Assembly: GCF_052072235.1 (NCBI RefSeq)
Contig: NZ_CM125436.1
Location: 5,636,001 to 5,700,000 of the forward strand
DNA from: Brevibacillus_D fluminis_A
GTDB taxonomy: Bacteria; Bacillota; Bacilli; Brevibacillales; Brevibacillaceae
Reading direction: 5' to 3'
DNA length: 64,000 nt
Shown: positions 8,039 through 16,415 of the stretch, piece after piece
How the letters are laid out: each line of letters begins with the position of its first letter
Position numbering within the stretch: position 1 is the first letter of the stretch
Notes under the pieces: generated by a model
What the model was told of the DNA's origin: nothing
Seen by the model: the letters and a program-made list of their open reading frames with translations, nothing else
Databases searched by the model: none
Translations under genes and position numbers: made by a program

Positions 8039-9309
8039 GGGTTGCCAGACTGTCTCGCCGTCGATCTCGCCGGCGCAGCTTCCAGCGTTTGCAAGAACTC
8101 TGCGTTCGTCTTGGTATCTCCCAGCTTTTTGAGGAAATGATCGATGAAGTCGTGGCTTTCGTTCATGTTTTTACGAATCGCCCACAGCTTTTCCAGTTCT
8201 TCTTTGGACAAAAGCAGTTCCTCGCGACGCGTTCCCGAACGGCGAATATCGATCGCCGGGAAAATACGGCGCTCTGCCAGCTTGCGATCCAAATGGAGTT
8301 CCATGTTACCCGTTCCCTTGAACTCTTCATAAATCACGTCGTCCATCCGCGAGCCGGTTTCGACCAGAGCCGTCGCCAAAATCGTCAGGCTGCCGCCCTC
8401 TTCAATGTTGCGGGCCGAACCGAAGAAGCGTTTGGGACGATGGAACGCAGCCGGATCAATACCGCCAGACAGCGTCCGTCCGCTTGGAGGGATCACCAGG
8501 TTATACGCACGCGCAAGGCGGGTAATGGAATCAAGCAGGATGACGACGTCCTTTTTGTGCTCAACCAAACGTTTTGCCCGCTCCAACACCAATTCCGCCA
8601 CCTTGATATGGTTTTCCGGAAGTTCATCGAAGGTCGAAGCGACGACCTCACCTTTTACGGAGCGCTGCATATCGGTCACTTCTTCTGGCCGTTCATCGAT
8701 CAGGAGAACGAACAAATGAATATCGGGATGGTTTTCCGTAATGCTGTTGGCGATTTCTTTGAGCAGCATGGTTTTTCCCGCTTTCGGAGGCGCTACGATC
8801 AGTCCGCGCTGCCCTAAGCCGACAGGCGCGATCAGATCCATCAAGCGAACGGAAAGCTTGGAAGGTGCCGTTTCGAGAACAAGTTTTTTCTGAGGATAAA
8901 GCGGTGTTAAGGCGGGGAAGTGCAGACGCTCGGATGCCTGTTCAGGGTCTTCTCCGTTGACGGCTTCCACTTGCAAAAGCCCGAAATACCGTTCGTTTTC
9001 TTTTGGCGGACGAGCTTTTCCCGATACCACATCGCCCATCCGCAGATCAAATCTGCGGATCTGCGATTGGGAAATGTAAATATCTTCGGAGCTCGGGAGA
9101 TAATTGATCGGGCGCAGGAAGCCATACCCTTCCGACAAAATCTCCAAAACGCCTTCCATAAACATCAAGCCGTCACGTTCAGCACGTGCCCGCAAAATCG
9201 CAAATATCAGCTCTTTCTTCTTCATTTGCGAATAGTACGGAATCTGAAACTCCTTGGCCAGCTTGTACAGCTCCGTTAATTTCTTTTCTTCCAATTCCGA
9301 TAGAAGCAC
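8026..9309 (-). CDS. rho: Transcription termination factor Rho
   Basis: Hexameric RNA-dependent ATPase that terminates untranslated transcripts. The 427-residue protein has the N-terminal helical domain (MLLSELEEKKLTELYKLAKE), the RNA-binding cold-shock-like domain (EGYGFLR), the Walker A motif APPKAGKT, Walker B VILLDSITRLAR and the R-loop region. It is the last gene of the murA-glpX-rho run (16-base gap after glpX) and carries an intrinsic terminator at its own stop codon. There is no long N-terminal insertion. Confidence 0.97.
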   Translation of the reverse strand: MLLSELEEKKLTELYKLAKEFQIPYYSQMKKKELIFAILRARAERDGLMFMEGVLEILSEGYGFLRPINYLPSSEDIYISQSQIRRFDLRMGDVVSGKARPPKENERYFGLLQVEAVNGEDPEQASERLHFPALTPLYPQKKLVLETAPSKLSVRLMDLIAPVGLGQRGLIVAPPKAGKTMLLKEIANSITENHPDIHLFVLLIDERPEEVTDMQRSVKGEVVASTFDELPENHIKVAELVLERAKRLVEHKKDVVILLDSITRLARAYNLVIPPSGRTLSGGIDPAAFHRPKRFFGSARNIEEGGSLTILATALVETGSRMDDVIYEEFKGTGNMELHLDRKLAERRIFPAIDIRRSGTRREELLLSKEELEKLWAIRKNMNESHDFIDHFLKKLGDTKTNAEFLQTLEAAPARSTARQSGNPTVS

Positions 9310-9325
9310 CTAGATAATCCTCCTC

Positions 9326-10288
9326 CTATAGACCCAAGCGCGGTTTACGCTCCAACCGATGGTTGCCTTCAATAAAACGGACGGTTCCCGTCTTCGCACG
9401 CATGACGACAGAATGTGTGGTCGCGCGCATCCCTTGGAAGCGAACACCGCGCAAAAGCTCCCCATCTGTAACGCCTGTCGCCGCAAAAATCGCGTCGTCG
9501 CCTTTGACCATATCTTCCATGCGCAGCACCTGGTGCGGGTTTACCAGCCCCATTTGTTTGCAGCGTTCCAGCTCGGCCGCATCCTGTGGCAGCAATTTCC
9601 CCTGAATTTCTCCACCCAAGCATTTCAATGCAACAGCAGCCAGCACCCCTTCCGGAGCGCCGCCAGATCCGAACAAAATGTCAACGCCCGTATTTTCAAA
9701 CGCGGTGTTGATCGCCGCAGCCACATCGCCGTCCGGAATGAGCTTGATCCGCGCGCCTGCTGCACGAACTTCATGAATGATGCGGCTATGGCGATCGCGG
9801 TCCAAAACGATCGCGACCAGATCGCTTACGTCTTTGCCGTTCGCCTGCGCCACCGCTTTCAGGTTATCGATAATCGGGGCATCGATGTCGACTTTTCCGA
9901 CTGCCTTCGGCCCGACCGCGATTTTTTCCATGTACATGTCGGGAGCGTGCAGCAAATTGCCGCGGTCCGCAATTGCAATGACCGAGATGGCATTCCACGT
10001 CCCTTTCGCCACGATGTTGGTCCCTTCCAAAGGGTCAACCGCAACGTCTACAAAAGGCGCTACGCCTTGCCCCAGCTTTTCACCGATGTACAGCATCGGC
10101 GCTTCGTCCATTTCCCCTTCACCGATGACAACAATGCCGTCCATCGGGATGTTGTTGAACTCATCGCGCATCGCGGTGGTCGCCGCTCCGTCCGCCTCGT
10201 CCTTTTTACCCAATCCCATCCAACGCGCCGAAGCGAGCGCTGCCGCCTCCGTCACGCGAACCAATTCGAGTGTTAAACTGCGTTCCAT
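9326..10288 (-). CDS. glpX: Fructose-1,6-bisphosphatase class II
   Basis: Gluconeogenic enzyme converting fructose 1,6-bisphosphate to fructose 6-phosphate. The product (320 aa) begins MERSLTLELVRVTEAAALAS, and contains the metal-binding segments GEGEMDEAPMLYIGE and VDPLEGTN plus the glycine-rich loop FGSGGAPEGVLAA, all diagnostic of the GlpX family. It sits between murA and rho with short gaps, so the three are probably cotranscribed; the nearby fba and fsa act on the same hexose-phosphate pool. Confidence 0.95.
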   Translation of the reverse strand: MERSLTLELVRVTEAAALASARWMGLGKKDEADGAATTAMRDEFNNIPMDGIVVIGEGEMDEAPMLYIGEKLGQGVAPFVDVAVDPLEGTNIVAKGTWNAISVIAIADRGNLLHAPDMYMEKIAVGPKAVGKVDIDAPIIDNLKAVAQANGKDVSDLVAIVLDRDRHSRIIHEVRAAGARIKLIPDGDVAAAINTAFENTGVDILFGSGGAPEGVLAAVALKCLGGEIQGKLLPQDAAELERCKQMGLVNPHQVLRMEDMVKGDDAIFAATGVTDGELLRGVRFQGMRATTHSVVMRAKTGTVRFIEGNHRLERKPRLGL

Positions 10289-10314
10289 GATTTTGTTCCT
10301 CCCTGTCGGCTATT

Positions 10315-11589
10315 CTATCGCTCTCGTGCCGATTCTGGTGATTTTCTTCTTATGATAGACGCACCCAGCTTTTGCAGCTTCTCGACCAGGTTCTCGTAGC
10401 CGCGATCAATATGCTCCAGACCATCTACTTCGGTAATTCCGTTGGTAGCAAGACCGCTGATCACCAACGCGGCGCCAGCCCGCAAATCGGATGCGATGAC
10501 TTTCGCGCCCATCAGCTGCTTTCCGCCTTCAATCAAGGCCGAACGCCCCTCTACTTTAATGGAGGCGCCCATCCGGCGCAATTCATCCACATGGCGGAAG
10601 CGCGCACCATAAATGTTATCGGTGACAATGCTGACGCCTTTGGCTTGGGTCAACAGAGCTGTGATCGGCTGCTGCAAATCGGTTGGAAACCCTGGGTACG
10701 GATTGGTCTTCACATCGATGGCGCGATATTTCTCTTGTCCATACACGGTGATAGAATCCCCATCTACCTCCACGTTTACGCCAATCTCTCGCAATTTGGC
10801 CGTTACCGATTCCAAATGTTTCGGAATCACATTTTCCAATGTCACAGTCCCTCTTGTCGCTGCGGCCGCAATCATGTACGTTCCCGCTTCAATCCGGTCG
10901 GGAATGATCGTATGGCGGCATCCGCTCAATCGCTTGACGCCTTCGATCCGGATTTTATCGGTACCTGCCCCTTTGATATTGGCCCCCATATTGTTCAGCA
11001 GCGTGGCCACATCCACGATCTCCGGTTCCCTCGCAGCATTCTCGATGACAGTGACACCTTCAGCCTTTGCTGCAGCCAGCATGATATTGATTGTGGCCCC
11101 GACGCTGACCAGGTCCAGATAAATCCGTGCCCCTTTTAGCTGCTTGGCTTTGATCGTTAAGACACCGTTTTGATTTTCGACTGTGGCGCCGAGTGCTTCA
11201 AACCCTTTGATATGCAAATCGATCGGCCGTGGGCCCAAATCGCAGCCCCCTGGCAACCCGACATGCGCTTCGCCAAACTTCCCTAGCATGGCTCCCCACA
11301 AATAGTAGGATGCCCGCAATTTTTTTACGCGTCCATTCGGCAAATACATAGGCTTCAGCGGTCGTCCGTCAATTTCCATCCAATCTTCTTCAAACAGAAC
11401 ATCCGCACCCATCTCGCGCAACAGGTCGAAATAGATTTGAACATCTTGAATCCTCGGCAAGTTTTCAATGACAACCGGGCCATCGGCCAACAAAGCAGCG
11501 GGAATCAGCGCAACCGCACTATTTTTTGCGCCGCTCACGGTGACAGACCCATTGAGCGCACGTCCCCCGCTAATGATAAGCTTATCCAT
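10315..11589 (-). CDS. murA: UDP-N-acetylglucosamine 1-carboxyvinyltransferase
   Basis: First committed step of peptidoglycan synthesis: enolpyruvyl transfer from PEP to UDP-GlcNAc. The 424-residue protein starts MDKLIISGGRALNGSVTVSGAKNS and has the catalytic loop cysteine in PGGCDLGPRPIDLH, so it should be fosfomycin-sensitive rather than the Asp-type resistant form. Its position with fsa/fba and rho corresponds to the B. subtilis murAB (murZ) paralog, so a second murA is probably elsewhere on the chromosome (inference). Confidence 0.93.
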   Translation of the reverse strand: MDKLIISGGRALNGSVTVSGAKNSAVALIPAALLADGPVVIENLPRIQDVQIYFDLLREMGADVLFEEDWMEIDGRPLKPMYLPNGRVKKLRASYYLWGAMLGKFGEAHVGLPGGCDLGPRPIDLHIKGFEALGATVENQNGVLTIKAKQLKGARIYLDLVSVGATINIMLAAAKAEGVTVIENAAREPEIVDVATLLNNMGANIKGAGTDKIRIEGVKRLSGCRHTIIPDRIEAGTYMIAAAATRGTVTLENVIPKHLESVTAKLREIGVNVEVDGDSITVYGQEKYRAIDVKTNPYPGFPTDLQQPITALLTQAKGVSIVTDNIYGARFRHVDELRRMGASIKVEGRSALIEGGKQLMGAKVIASDLRAGAALVISGLATNGITEVDGLEHIDRGYENLVEKLQKLGASIIRRKSPESARER

Positions 11590-11679
11590 AAACCGCTCTC
11601 CTCAGGCATATCTTTATCTACTTGATCGTTGATCGTGAAGAATCTGACTCTTGTATGGGCATTGATCCTTTGCTAAACA

Positions 11680-11778
11680 CAAGAAAAGCTTCCTCCTTCA
11701 AAGGAAAACGGTTTTTCCTAAGCGGCTGATAGAGAAGCTTTTCTTGAAAGAAGCACCTTCTCCGACGGAAAAGGTGCT
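11680..11778 (-). terminator. Tandem hairpins between fsa and murA
   Basis: Downstream of fsa on the minus strand come two hairpins. The first pairs AGCACCTT with AAGGTGCT (11778-11752) and is followed by TTCTTTC. The second has a perfect 13-bp outer stem, CAAGAAAAGCTTC with GAAGCTTTTCTTG (11746-11680), enclosing a smaller AGGAAAA/TTTTCCT hairpin. Tails are only moderately T-rich, so this may be a leaky terminator or a structured murA leader. Confidence 0.5.
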
Positions 11779-11801
11779 CGCGAACCGCTGATGATCAGCT
11801 T

Positions 11802-12446
11802 TTACTTTTGCATGTTGGCCCAGTCGGCCAGGAACTTTTGCAGTCCGCTGTCGGTCAGCGGGTGTTGCAGAAGCTGTTTGAAAACCTTGTAAGGGATCGT
11901 CGCAAAATGCGCGCCGCGCTTAGCCGCTTCCGTCACATGGATCGGGTGGCGAATGCTCGCTGCAATGATTTCTGTATCCAAACCATGAACCTCGAAAATT
12001 TCCGCAATGTCGGAAATCAGCTGCAAGCCGTCTTGGCCGATGTCGTCAAGACGTCCGAGGAACGGGGACACATACGTAGCGCCCGCACGCGCAGCAAGCA
12101 GCGCTTGGTTTGCGTTAAAGATCAAGGTTACGTTTGTTTTGATTTTTTTCTTGGCGAACACTTTGACTGCCTTCAAACCTTCTTCGGTCATCGGCACTTT
12201 CACCACGATGTTTTTGGACAGGGCAGCCAGCTTTTCGCCCTCTTCGATCATGCCTTTGGCGTCGACGCTGATCACTTCCGCGCTGATTGGACCATCGATG
12301 GTGTCGATGATTTCGTTCAGCGTGTCAATGAAATCGCGCCCTTCCTTGGCAACGAGCGAAGGATTGGTCGTAACGCCAGCCAAAACGCCCCATTCGTGAA
12401 TATCGCGGATTTCTTCCACATTTGCTGTATCAATTAAAAATCGCAT
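11802..12446 (-). CDS. fsa: Transaldolase / fructose-6-phosphate aldolase family
   Basis: The 214-residue protein (MRFLIDTANVEEIRDIHEWG, TTNPSLVAKEGRDF, and the Schiff-base lysine region NIVVKVPMTEEGLKA) belongs to the short transaldolase group that includes B. subtilis Tal (YwjH) and E. coli Fsa. In Firmicutes, members usually act as transaldolases in the non-oxidative pentose phosphate pathway; sequence alone does not decide between the two activities. It lies 14 bases after fba and is probably cotranscribed with it. Confidence 0.9.
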   Translation of the reverse strand: MRFLIDTANVEEIRDIHEWGVLAGVTTNPSLVAKEGRDFIDTLNEIIDTIDGPISAEVISVDAKGMIEEGEKLAALSKNIVVKVPMTEEGLKAVKVFAKKKIKTNVTLIFNANQALLAARAGATYVSPFLGRLDDIGQDGLQLISDIAEIFEVHGLDTEIIAASIRHPIHVTEAAKRGAHFATIPYKVFKQLLQHPLTDSGLQKFLADWANMQK

Positions 12447-12460
12447 GGTTATCCTCCTGC

Positions 12461-13315
12461 TTACGCGCGGTTGTTGCTGCCGAAAAGACGAATCTTACCT
12501 TTTACAACTTCCTTGATTGCATCTCGAGCAGGCGTCAGATATTTGCGTGGATCGATTTCGTTTGGTTTCGCAGCAAGCACTTCGCGGATTACCGCTGTGC
12601 AAGCAACCTGGTTCTCGGTGTTCACGTTGATTTTGCCTACACCGCAGCTGATCGCTTTTTTGATCGCCTCATCAGGAACGCCGGAACCGCCATGCAATAC
12701 GATAGGCGCACCGATGTTTTTCGCTACTTCTTCAATAATATCAAAGTGGATTTTTGGCTCACCTTTGTACATGCCATGCGCTGTACCTACAGCGATCGCC
12801 AAATAGTCAACCTTGGTTTCTTCCCAGAAGCGGATCGCTTCAGCAGGCTTCGCCAACGTTGCAGCGTCTTCATCCACGTTCACGTCGTCTTCAACACCGC
12901 CGATTGTTCCAAGCTCACCTTCGACAGAAACGCCGACAGCATGAGCTGCTTCAACTACTTGCTTGGTCAAGCGGATATTATCTTCAAAAGAATGATGGGA
13001 ACCATCAAACATGACGGAAGAAAATCCTGCACGGATGCATTTCATGACAACCTCAAAACTGCTGCCATGATCCAAGTGCAAAGCAATTGGCACGCCAGCC
13101 ATTTCGGAAGCAGCCTTAGCCATTGCTACGGTGTACTCAAGACCCATGTAGCGCATAGCGCCTTCGGACACGCCGAAGATTACCGGGGACTTTTCCTCGA
13201 TCGCAGCCTGTGTGATCGCTTGAACGAACTCTAAGTTGTTGATGTTGAACTGACCTACGGCATATTTATTCTTTTTAGCATCTTCCAGAAACGCGGTCAT
13301 CGGTACAAGTGGCAT
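12461..13315 (-). CDS. fba: Fructose-bisphosphate aldolase class II
   Basis: Zinc-dependent glycolytic/gluconeogenic aldolase, 284 aa, starting MPLVPMTAFLEDAKKNKYAVG. Visible motifs are the zinc ligand segment HLDHGSSFE, the DGSHHSFEDN loop, HGMYKGEPKIHFD and the phosphate-binding stretches HGGSGVPDEAI and KINVNT. The ATG is preceded by GAGGGAGG. An extended -10 promoter lies at 13363-13371. Confidence 0.96.
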   Translation of the reverse strand: MPLVPMTAFLEDAKKNKYAVGQFNINNLEFVQAITQAAIEEKSPVIFGVSEGAMRYMGLEYTVAMAKAASEMAGVPIALHLDHGSSFEVVMKCIRAGFSSVMFDGSHHSFEDNIRLTKQVVEAAHAVGVSVEGELGTIGGVEDDVNVDEDAATLAKPAEAIRFWEETKVDYLAIAVGTAHGMYKGEPKIHFDIIEEVAKNIGAPIVLHGGSGVPDEAIKKAISCGVGKINVNTENQVACTAVIREVLAAKPNEIDPRKYLTPARDAIKEVVKGKIRLFGSNNRA

Positions 13316-13362
13316 GTGAAAAAAATCCTCCCTCTTGTGGTTCAGGTGATTTTGCTTGGCTT

Positions 13363-13371
13363 ATTATACCA
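13363..13371 (-). promoter_or_regulatory. Extended -10 promoter upstream of fba
   Basis: Minus strand reads TGGTATAAT (TGn plus consensus -10) about 48 bases before the fba ATG. No good -35 is visible, consistent with an extended -10 promoter. Confidence 0.5.
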
Positions 13372-13398
13372 CAAGCTATGTAGGGTTAACAGTTGCGT

Positions 13399-13764
13399 TT
13401 AACTTACCAATTGTTTGCTGACAGCCAGTCGCAGTTCATCAATATCGAACGGCTTGGTGAAATGAGTGGACGCCCCGAGCTGGGTCGCTTCCTTAATCAT
13501 GTCCAATTCACCGTAGGCGGTCATCATGATCACCTTGATATCTTTATTGATTTTTTTAATATGCTTTAAAATTTCGATGCCATCCATGCCAGGAATTTTC
13601 ATATCGAGAATAACAAGATCCGGAGATTCCTTCTCAACGATTTCCAGCGCCTTTTTACCGTTCGCTGCTTGGAACGTCGTGTAGCCCTCTTTTCCGAGTA
13701 CCTCGAACAACAGGATGCGAATGCCATATTGATCATCTACGATTAAAATTTTCTTCTCCCGCAT
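13399..13764 (-). CDS. spo0F: Sporulation phosphorelay response regulator Spo0F
   Basis: Single-domain receiver that passes phosphate from sporulation kinases to Spo0B. The 121-residue protein starts MREKKILIVDDQYGIRILL; the acidic pair DD, phospho-acceptor aspartate in VILDMKIPGMDG (about residue 54), MMTAYGE and the lysine of FTKPFD are all present. The open frame extends to 13929, but the ATG at 13764 has AGGGGG 10 bases upstream and gives the family length. A sigma-H-like promoter precedes it (13810-13837). Confidence 0.95.
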   Translation of the reverse strand: MREKKILIVDDQYGIRILLFEVLGKEGYTTFQAANGKKALEIVEKESPDLVILDMKIPGMDGIEILKHIKKINKDIKVIMMTAYGELDMIKEATQLGASTHFTKPFDIDELRLAVSKQLVS

Positions 13765-13809
13765 CGTAACACGTCCCCCTGATCTCCACGATTTTATTAA
13801 TTGACTAGA

Positions 13810-13837
13810 GTTCGCCCAACGTTCAGGAAAATCCTCC
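13810..13837 (-). promoter_or_regulatory. Candidate sigma-H promoter of spo0F
   Basis: Minus strand has GGAGGATTT (13837-13829), 12 bases, then GGCGAAC (13816-13810). This matches the sigma-H consensus RNAGGAWWW-N11/12-RNNGAAT except for the final base. B. subtilis spo0F is known to use sigma-H, which supports the reading. Confidence 0.5.
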
Positions 13838-13880
13838 CTATTCTTATAAAAATTCGCTTGATTTCTCGATTTATTGATAG

Positions 13881-13939
13881 AAAAAAATCTATCCTCCTGA
13901 CATTGGCCGGCACTCGCAGACCTTGTCAAAGAGGATAGA
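13881..13939 (-). terminator. Terminator of pyrG
   Basis: TCTATCCTC (13939-13931 on minus) pairs with GAGGATAGA, extended by TGACA/TGTCA, and is followed by seven T. It starts just after the pyrG stop codon. Confidence 0.85.
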
Positions 13940-13946
13940 CGTGGAA

Positions 13947-15551
13947 TTACTTCAATTTGTTGCTAAGCGATGCTTTTACAAAATCGCGGAACAATGGCTG
14001 CGGGCGATTTGGACGGGAAGTGAACTCCGGATGGAACTGGGTAGCCAGATACCAAGGATGATCCGGAATTTCAACGATCTCAACCAAACGTCCGTCAGGA
14101 GACGTACCGGCAAATTTCATGCCCAGCTGCTCCAACTGCTCGCGGTATTCGTTGTTCACTTCATAGCGATGGCGATGGCGTTCGTATACGAGCGAATTGC
14201 CGTACGCTTTTTCTGTCAGGCTGCCTGGGGCAACCTTCGTTGGATCCAGACCCAAACGCATGGTGCCGCCTTTGTCCTCAACCTCTTTTTGTTCAGGCAA
14301 CAGGTCGATGACCGGATATTTGGTTTCCGGATTGATCTCGGAGCTGTTCGCGCCGTCGAGACCCGCTACATGGCGTGCGAACTCGATGACAGACACTTGC
14401 ATACCCAGGCAGATGCCCAGGAACGGGATTTTGTTTTCACGTGCATAGCGAGTCGCGGCAATTTTTCCTTCGATACCGCGATCACCGAATCCGCCCGGTA
14501 CCAAAATGCCATCGACATCGCCGAGCAGCTCAGCTGCGTTTTCATGGGTAACGTCTTCAGCGCTGACCCATTTGATGTCAATGTCCGTGTCGTTGAAGTA
14601 TCCGCCGTGATACAACGCTTCTGCTACGGACAGGTACGCATCGTGCAGTTCGACATACTTACCGACGATTGCAATGCGCGTCGTATGTTTCAAGTTTTTG
14701 ATTTTATCAACCAATGCTTTCCACTCAGTCATGTCAGCTTGCTTGCACTCAAGGCCCAGATGGCGGCACACATAGTCGTCCAGCCCTTGCTCTTGCAGCA
14801 GCAGCGGAACTTCATACAGTGTCTCGGCATCAACACATTCGATTACCGCATTTTTGTCGATATCGCAGAAGAGAGCAAGCTTTTCTTTCATGTCCGCCTG
14901 AAGCGGGAACTCGGTGCGCGTCACGATCACGTTTGGCTGAATGCCCAAGCTGCGCAGCTCTTTTACGCTATGCTGTGTCGGCTTGGTTTTCATTTCGCCT
15001 GCAGCGCGGATGTAAGGAACCAGCGTCACGTGGATGTACATCACGTTTTCGCGGCCGATGTCGCTTTTCACCTGACGAATCGCTTCGAGGAACGGCAAGC
15101 TCTCGATGTCGCCGACAGTACCGCCGACCTCAGTGATGACAACATCCGCTCCCGTTTCCTTGCCCGCGCGGTAAACGCGCTCTTTGATCTCATTGGTGAT
15201 GTGCGGGATAACCTGAACCGTACCGCCCAAGTAGTCGCCGCGGCGCTCTTTGGAAATGACCGACGAGTAAATTTTACCGGTTGTCACATTGGAGTTGGCG
15301 CTCAGGTTAATGTCGATAAAACGCTCGTAGTGTCCCAAGTCCAAGTCAGTTTCCGCTCCATCGTCGGTAACGAATACCTCACCGTGCTGATATGGACTCA
15401 TAGTGCCCGGGTCGACGTTGATGTAAGGATCGAACTTTTGGATCGTTACTTTCAATCCTCTGTTTTTCAGAAGTCTACCGAGAGATGCTGCTGTGATACC
15501 TTTACCGAGTGAGGATACAACCCCGCCCGTAACAAAAATGTACTTCGCCAT
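13947..15551 (-). CDS. pyrG: CTP synthase
   Basis: Converts UTP to CTP with glutamine and ATP. The 534-residue enzyme has the N-terminal synthetase domain beginning MAKYIFVTGGVVSSLGKGI, and a C-terminal class I glutamine amidotransferase domain with the nucleophile loop FLGICLGMQ and the HPEF histidine. The ATG at 15551 matches the family start, has AGAGG upstream, and is preferred over the longer frame to 15590. Its leader carries a complete CTP-responsive attenuator (15632-15760). Confidence 0.97.
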   Translation of the reverse strand: MAKYIFVTGGVVSSLGKGITAASLGRLLKNRGLKVTIQKFDPYINVDPGTMSPYQHGEVFVTDDGAETDLDLGHYERFIDINLSANSNVTTGKIYSSVISKERRGDYLGGTVQVIPHITNEIKERVYRAGKETGADVVITEVGGTVGDIESLPFLEAIRQVKSDIGRENVMYIHVTLVPYIRAAGEMKTKPTQHSVKELRSLGIQPNVIVTRTEFPLQADMKEKLALFCDIDKNAVIECVDAETLYEVPLLLQEQGLDDYVCRHLGLECKQADMTEWKALVDKIKNLKHTTRIAIVGKYVELHDAYLSVAEALYHGGYFNDTDIDIKWVSAEDVTHENAAELLGDVDGILVPGGFGDRGIEGKIAATRYARENKIPFLGICLGMQVSVIEFARHVAGLDGANSSEINPETKYPVIDLLPEQKEVEDKGGTMRLGLDPTKVAPGSLTEKAYGNSLVYERHRHRYEVNNEYREQLEQLGMKFAGTSPDGRLVEIVEIPDHPWYLATQFHPEFTSRPNRPQPLFRDFVKASLSNKLK

Positions 15552-15631
15552 TGCGTGCGTCCTCTCTTTCCCTATTCCGATATCGATCATGAATAAGTGC
15601 TGTCGTTATGTGGTGGAAAGCAACACAAAAG

Positions 15632-15686
15632 AAAAAACAAAAGCAATACCTATCCCGTGTGTGACGGGTAGGGGCACTTTTGTTTT
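15632..15686 (-). terminator. pyrG leader attenuator terminator
   Basis: The minus-strand leader folds CAAAAGTGCCCCTACCCGT with ACGGGATAGG and CTTTTG, followed by a T-run. The 5' arm is C/U-rich, which is what poly-G added to the transcript 5' end would need to pair with to prevent termination. Confidence 0.75.
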
Positions 15687-15720
15687 ATAGTTTTCCTTAT
15701 TTAACCGATCTTCATGTGAA

Positions 15721-15760
15721 GCCCAAAAAGTATTTTATAATGCGGGAGTGCGGAAGTCAA
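15721..15760 (-). promoter_or_regulatory. pyrG promoter with GGGC initiation sequence
   Basis: TTGACT (15760-15755), 17 bases, TAAAAT (15737-15732), then seven bases to GGGCTT starting at 15724. A start at GGGC is the signature of B. subtilis pyrG control, in which low CTP stalls polymerase before C4 and extra G residues are added by slippage; these pair with the terminator arm. Seen: promoter, GGGC and terminator. Inferred: same mechanism. Confidence 0.75.
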
Positions 15761-15766
15761 GACAAG

Positions 15767-16309
15767 TTAGCGATCTTCTTCCTCGTCTTCATCGCTCTCA
15801 TCGAGTTCATCCTCTTCCGCCTCTTCCTCATCTTCAAAGGCCTCTTCGTCGTCGATAATCTCTTCGTCGTCCTCATCGACTTCTTCTTCGAACTCGTCGT
15901 CGAGGAAATCATCTTCCGTTTCGTCGAAGGTAGTGTCTTCTTCTTCGAATTCTGCCTCAACTTCATCTTCTATATCGTAATCATCGAAGTCGTCGTCAAG
16001 CACAACTTTCTTCTTCTTGCCGCCACCCTCTTGGGTTTCTTCGATCGTTTCGGTCGGATACCAGCGTTTCAATCCCCAGGTATTGTCACCGATGCAGATA
16101 AAGCGTCCATCGATGTTAACCTCTGTATACACTTGTGCGATAATGGACATCGTCTGCTCAGTTGTCAAACCACGCATGGCGGAAATCTCATCCATTATTT
16201 CGCGAAAGTTGAATGGACGATTGGTTTCTCTCAGTATCTCATATGCGATGTCCACCATCGCCATCTCGCTTAGTCGTTCCGCTTCAATATGCTTGAGTAA
16301 TTGGCTCAA
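15767..16309 (-). CDS. rpoE: DNA-directed RNA polymerase delta subunit
   Basis: Delta increases RNA polymerase recycling and specificity in Firmicutes. The N-terminal HARE-HTH domain (MAMVDIAYEILRETNRPFNF, GRFICIGDNTWGLKRWYP) is followed by a ~70-residue tail made almost wholly of Asp and Glu. The frame opens at a GTG at 16318, but AAAGGA is one base from it; the TTG at 16309 has proper 10-base spacing, so that start is used here with moderate certainty. It precedes pyrG as in B. subtilis. Confidence 0.93.
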   Translation of the reverse strand: MSQLLKHIEAERLSEMAMVDIAYEILRETNRPFNFREIMDEISAMRGLTTEQTMSIIAQVYTEVNIDGRFICIGDNTWGLKRWYPTETIEETQEGGGKKKKVVLDDDFDDYDIEDEVEAEFEEEDTTFDETEDDFLDDEFEEEVDEDDEEIIDDEEAFEDEEEAEEDELDESDEDEEEDR

Positions 16310-16361
16310 CCTTGGCACGTCCTTTCACAACAATAACTTGGCTAACTTACAGTATTCCTTA

Positions 16362-16389
16362 TTTTAGCCGATAATGCAAGGTTTTCAAC
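16362..16389 (-). promoter_or_regulatory. Sigma-A-type promoter of rpoE
   Basis: Minus strand TTGAAA (16389-16384), 16-base spacer, TAAAAT (16367-16362), about 50 bases before the rpoE start. Confidence 0.5.
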
Positions 16390-16415
16390 CCTATTTGCGT
16401 GAAAAACGTCCAATG

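Noticed and set aside
11602..11620. Short frame MPIQESDSS between hairpins and murA as a leader peptide
   Set aside because: SD spacing is only four bases and no RNA pairing involves it.
13923..15512. A 529-codon plus-strand frame antisense to pyrG
   Set aside because: pyrG is certain on the other strand; the antisense product has no family features.
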